From NCBI GenBank assembly GCA_934725655.1, contig CAKVCJ010000112.1, positions 1 to 6,256 of the forward strand: 6,256 nt of DNA, given 5' to 3'. This document shows, piece by piece, positions 5,431-6,256 of this stretch (position 1 is the first letter of the stretch; each line of letters begins with the position of its first letter). The position numbers and the translations under genes are program-made. The stretch comes from an uncultured Brachyspira sp. Lineage in GTDB: Bacteria > Spirochaetota > Brachyspiria > Brachyspirales > Brachyspiraceae. The notes beneath the pieces are model-generated. The model did no database searches. It had not been told where the DNA came from and was given only the letters and a program-made list of their open reading frames with translations.

Positions 5431-6057
5431 ATGTTTGAAAGATATATTAAAAATAAAATAATACCTGTAGCAGTTGTAAAAAATGAAAAAGAAATTAGAA
5501 ATATAGCAGAGCTTTGTTTAGAGTTTTTGCCTGCTATAGAGCTTACTTTAAGAACAGATTATGCTTATAAGGCTTTAGAGATTTTATGTAAAGATTATCC
5601 TAATTTGCCGAGGGCAGCTGCTACAGTTTTAAATAGAGAACAAGCTGATAGGGTAATTGATTTAGGTACAAATATTATTATAAGTCCTGGAGTGCATGTT
5701 TCTATGCTTGAATATGCCAAAGAAAAAAAATATCATTATATACCAGGGGTTGCTACTCCTTCGGATATAGAACTATGTTTATATTATGGTCATAAATATC
5801 TTAAATTTTTTCATGCTGAATTATTTGGAGGGATTAATTGGATAAAAAATATAGCTTCTGTCTATGAGCATATGGGTGTTAAATTTATGCCTTTGGGGGG
5901 AATTGATGCTCATAATATTAAAGATTATTTATTAAATAAAAATGTATTTGCTTGCGGAGGCAGCTGGCTTTGTCATAGACACCTAATTGAAGAAAATAAT
6001 TGGAAAGAGATAAAAAGAAGATTTGAAGAAGCTAAAAGAATTCTTGATGAATTATAA
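5431..6057 (+). CDS. eda: KDPG/KHG aldolase (2-dehydro-3-deoxy-6-phosphogluconate aldolase) Eda
   Basis: A 208-residue class I aldolase with the standard length and a single TIM-barrel domain, acting in the cytoplasm. It cleaves 2-keto-3-deoxy-6-phosphogluconate to pyruvate and glyceraldehyde 3-phosphate, the last step of hexuronate and Entner-Doudoroff catabolism. The Schiff-base lysine is K125 in LKFFHAELFGG. The other catalytic or binding residues are E37 and R41 in IELTLRT and T65 in AAATVLN; each sits eight places before the E. coli equivalents (E45, R49, T73, K133). IISPGVH (83-89), PGVATP (105-110), PLGGI (154-158) and GGSWL (176-180) are the usual phosphate and pyruvate loops. The family's KFFPAE is KFFHAE here, with His128 for Pro. 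The gene follows uxaC by 18 bases and shares its pathway. No clear terminator is seen downstream. Confidence 0.95.
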   Translation: MFERYIKNKIIPVAVVKNEKEIRNIAELCLEFLPAIELTLRTDYAYKALEILCKDYPNLPRAAATVLNREQADRVIDLGTNIIISPGVHVSMLEYAKEKKYHYIPGVATPSDIELCLYYGHKYLKFFHAELFGGINWIKNIASVYEHMGVKFMPLGGIDAHNIKDYLLNKNVFACGGSWLCHRHLIEENNWKEIKRRFEEAKRILDEL

Positions 6058-6101
6058 TATTTTATATTAATTTATTTCTTAAGAGTTTTTTATTTTAAGT
6101 A

Positions 6102-6129
6102 TTGACAATAATTTTCAGATTGCTATAAT
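6102..6129 (+). promoter_or_regulatory. Consensus promoter with extended -10 for the MATE gene
   Basis: TTGACA (6102-6107), 16 bases, TATAAT (6124-6129), with TG at 6121-6122 giving the extended TGnTATAAT form. It separates the transporter gene from the uxaC-eda unit. A start near 6136 would leave a leader of about 29 bases. Confidence 0.75.
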
Positions 6130-6164
6130 AGTCTATTATCGGACTAAGTTTTTGGATGTAAAAA

Positions 6165-6256
6165 ATGACAGATAAAATTAACCAAATGGAAAAATCTTTT
6201 TTTAAGTATGTAATACCTTCTATAGTATCAACTATGCTTGGAGGGCTCTATATAGT
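6165..6256 (+). CDS. Probable MATE family efflux transporter, N-terminal fragment
   Basis: Thirty complete codons are visible before the right edge: a short polar start (MTDKINQMEKS) and then FFKYVIPSIVSTMLGGLYI, the beginning of the first membrane helix. The pattern of an aromatic-Lys-Tyr followed by a hydrophobic segment with an early Pro is typical of the first helix of multidrug and toxin extrusion (MATE) proteins, which export organic cations or drugs in exchange for Na+ or H+. The start is supported by GGA eight bases upstream and a strong promoter at 6102-6129. With only 30 residues the family call is tentative; another polytopic transporter is possible. Confidence 0.6.
   Translation, partial: MTDKINQMEKSFFKYVIPSIVSTMLGGLYI

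Noticed and set aside
6058..6101. Terminator after eda
   Set aside because: TTCTTAAGAG followed by T-runs has only a tiny AT-rich inverted core; too weak to call.

Overview
The window is strongly AT-rich bacterial DNA, and short GC-rich hairpin repeats sit in its intergenic gaps. Protein sequences, codon use, the repeat style and a flagellar hook-filament junction gene together suggest a Brachyspira-type spirochaete. That assignment is inference from recognition, not a search result.

Layout. (1) 1-127, minus strand: the first 42 codons of flgL, running off the left edge, with a strong ribosome binding site and a good sigma-28-type flagellar promoter upstream. (2) 128-721: a 594-base gap holding the flgL promoter, AT-rich DNA, repeat element E1 (338-419), an AT-rich spacer, GC-rich element E3 (509-600), and two possible sigma-70-type promoters for the next gene. 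(3) 722-1846: a hypothetical protein with three pairs of CxxC motifs. (4) 1898-2116: the remains of a short-chain dehydrogenase that has lost its middle. (5) 2168-2977: a hypothetical protein of an unnamed family. (6) 2978-3299: a GC-rich segment (E4) and repeat E2, lying between convergent genes. (7) 3300-3866, minus: a GNAT acetyltransferase of the phosphinothricin acetyltransferase-like group. (8) 3997-5412 and 5431-6057: uxaC and eda, 18 bases apart and probably co-transcribed. (9) 6165-6256: the start of a probable MATE-family transporter with its own near-perfect promoter, running off the right edge.

How the genes work together. UxaC isomerises D-glucuronate or D-galacturonate to the keto acid, and Eda cleaves 2-keto-3-deoxy-6-phosphogluconate to pyruvate and glyceraldehyde 3-phosphate. 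They are the first and last steps of hexuronate catabolism. The intermediate steps (oxidoreductase, dehydratase, KDG kinase) are not in this window. The other genes show no pathway link to these two or to each other.

The most unusual content is intergenic. E1 and E2, nearly 3 kb apart and in opposite orientation, share one backbone. E2 carries three extra GC-rich modules at defined points, each able to fold, and the first and third are complementary to each other. No complete new defence or mobile system is visible.
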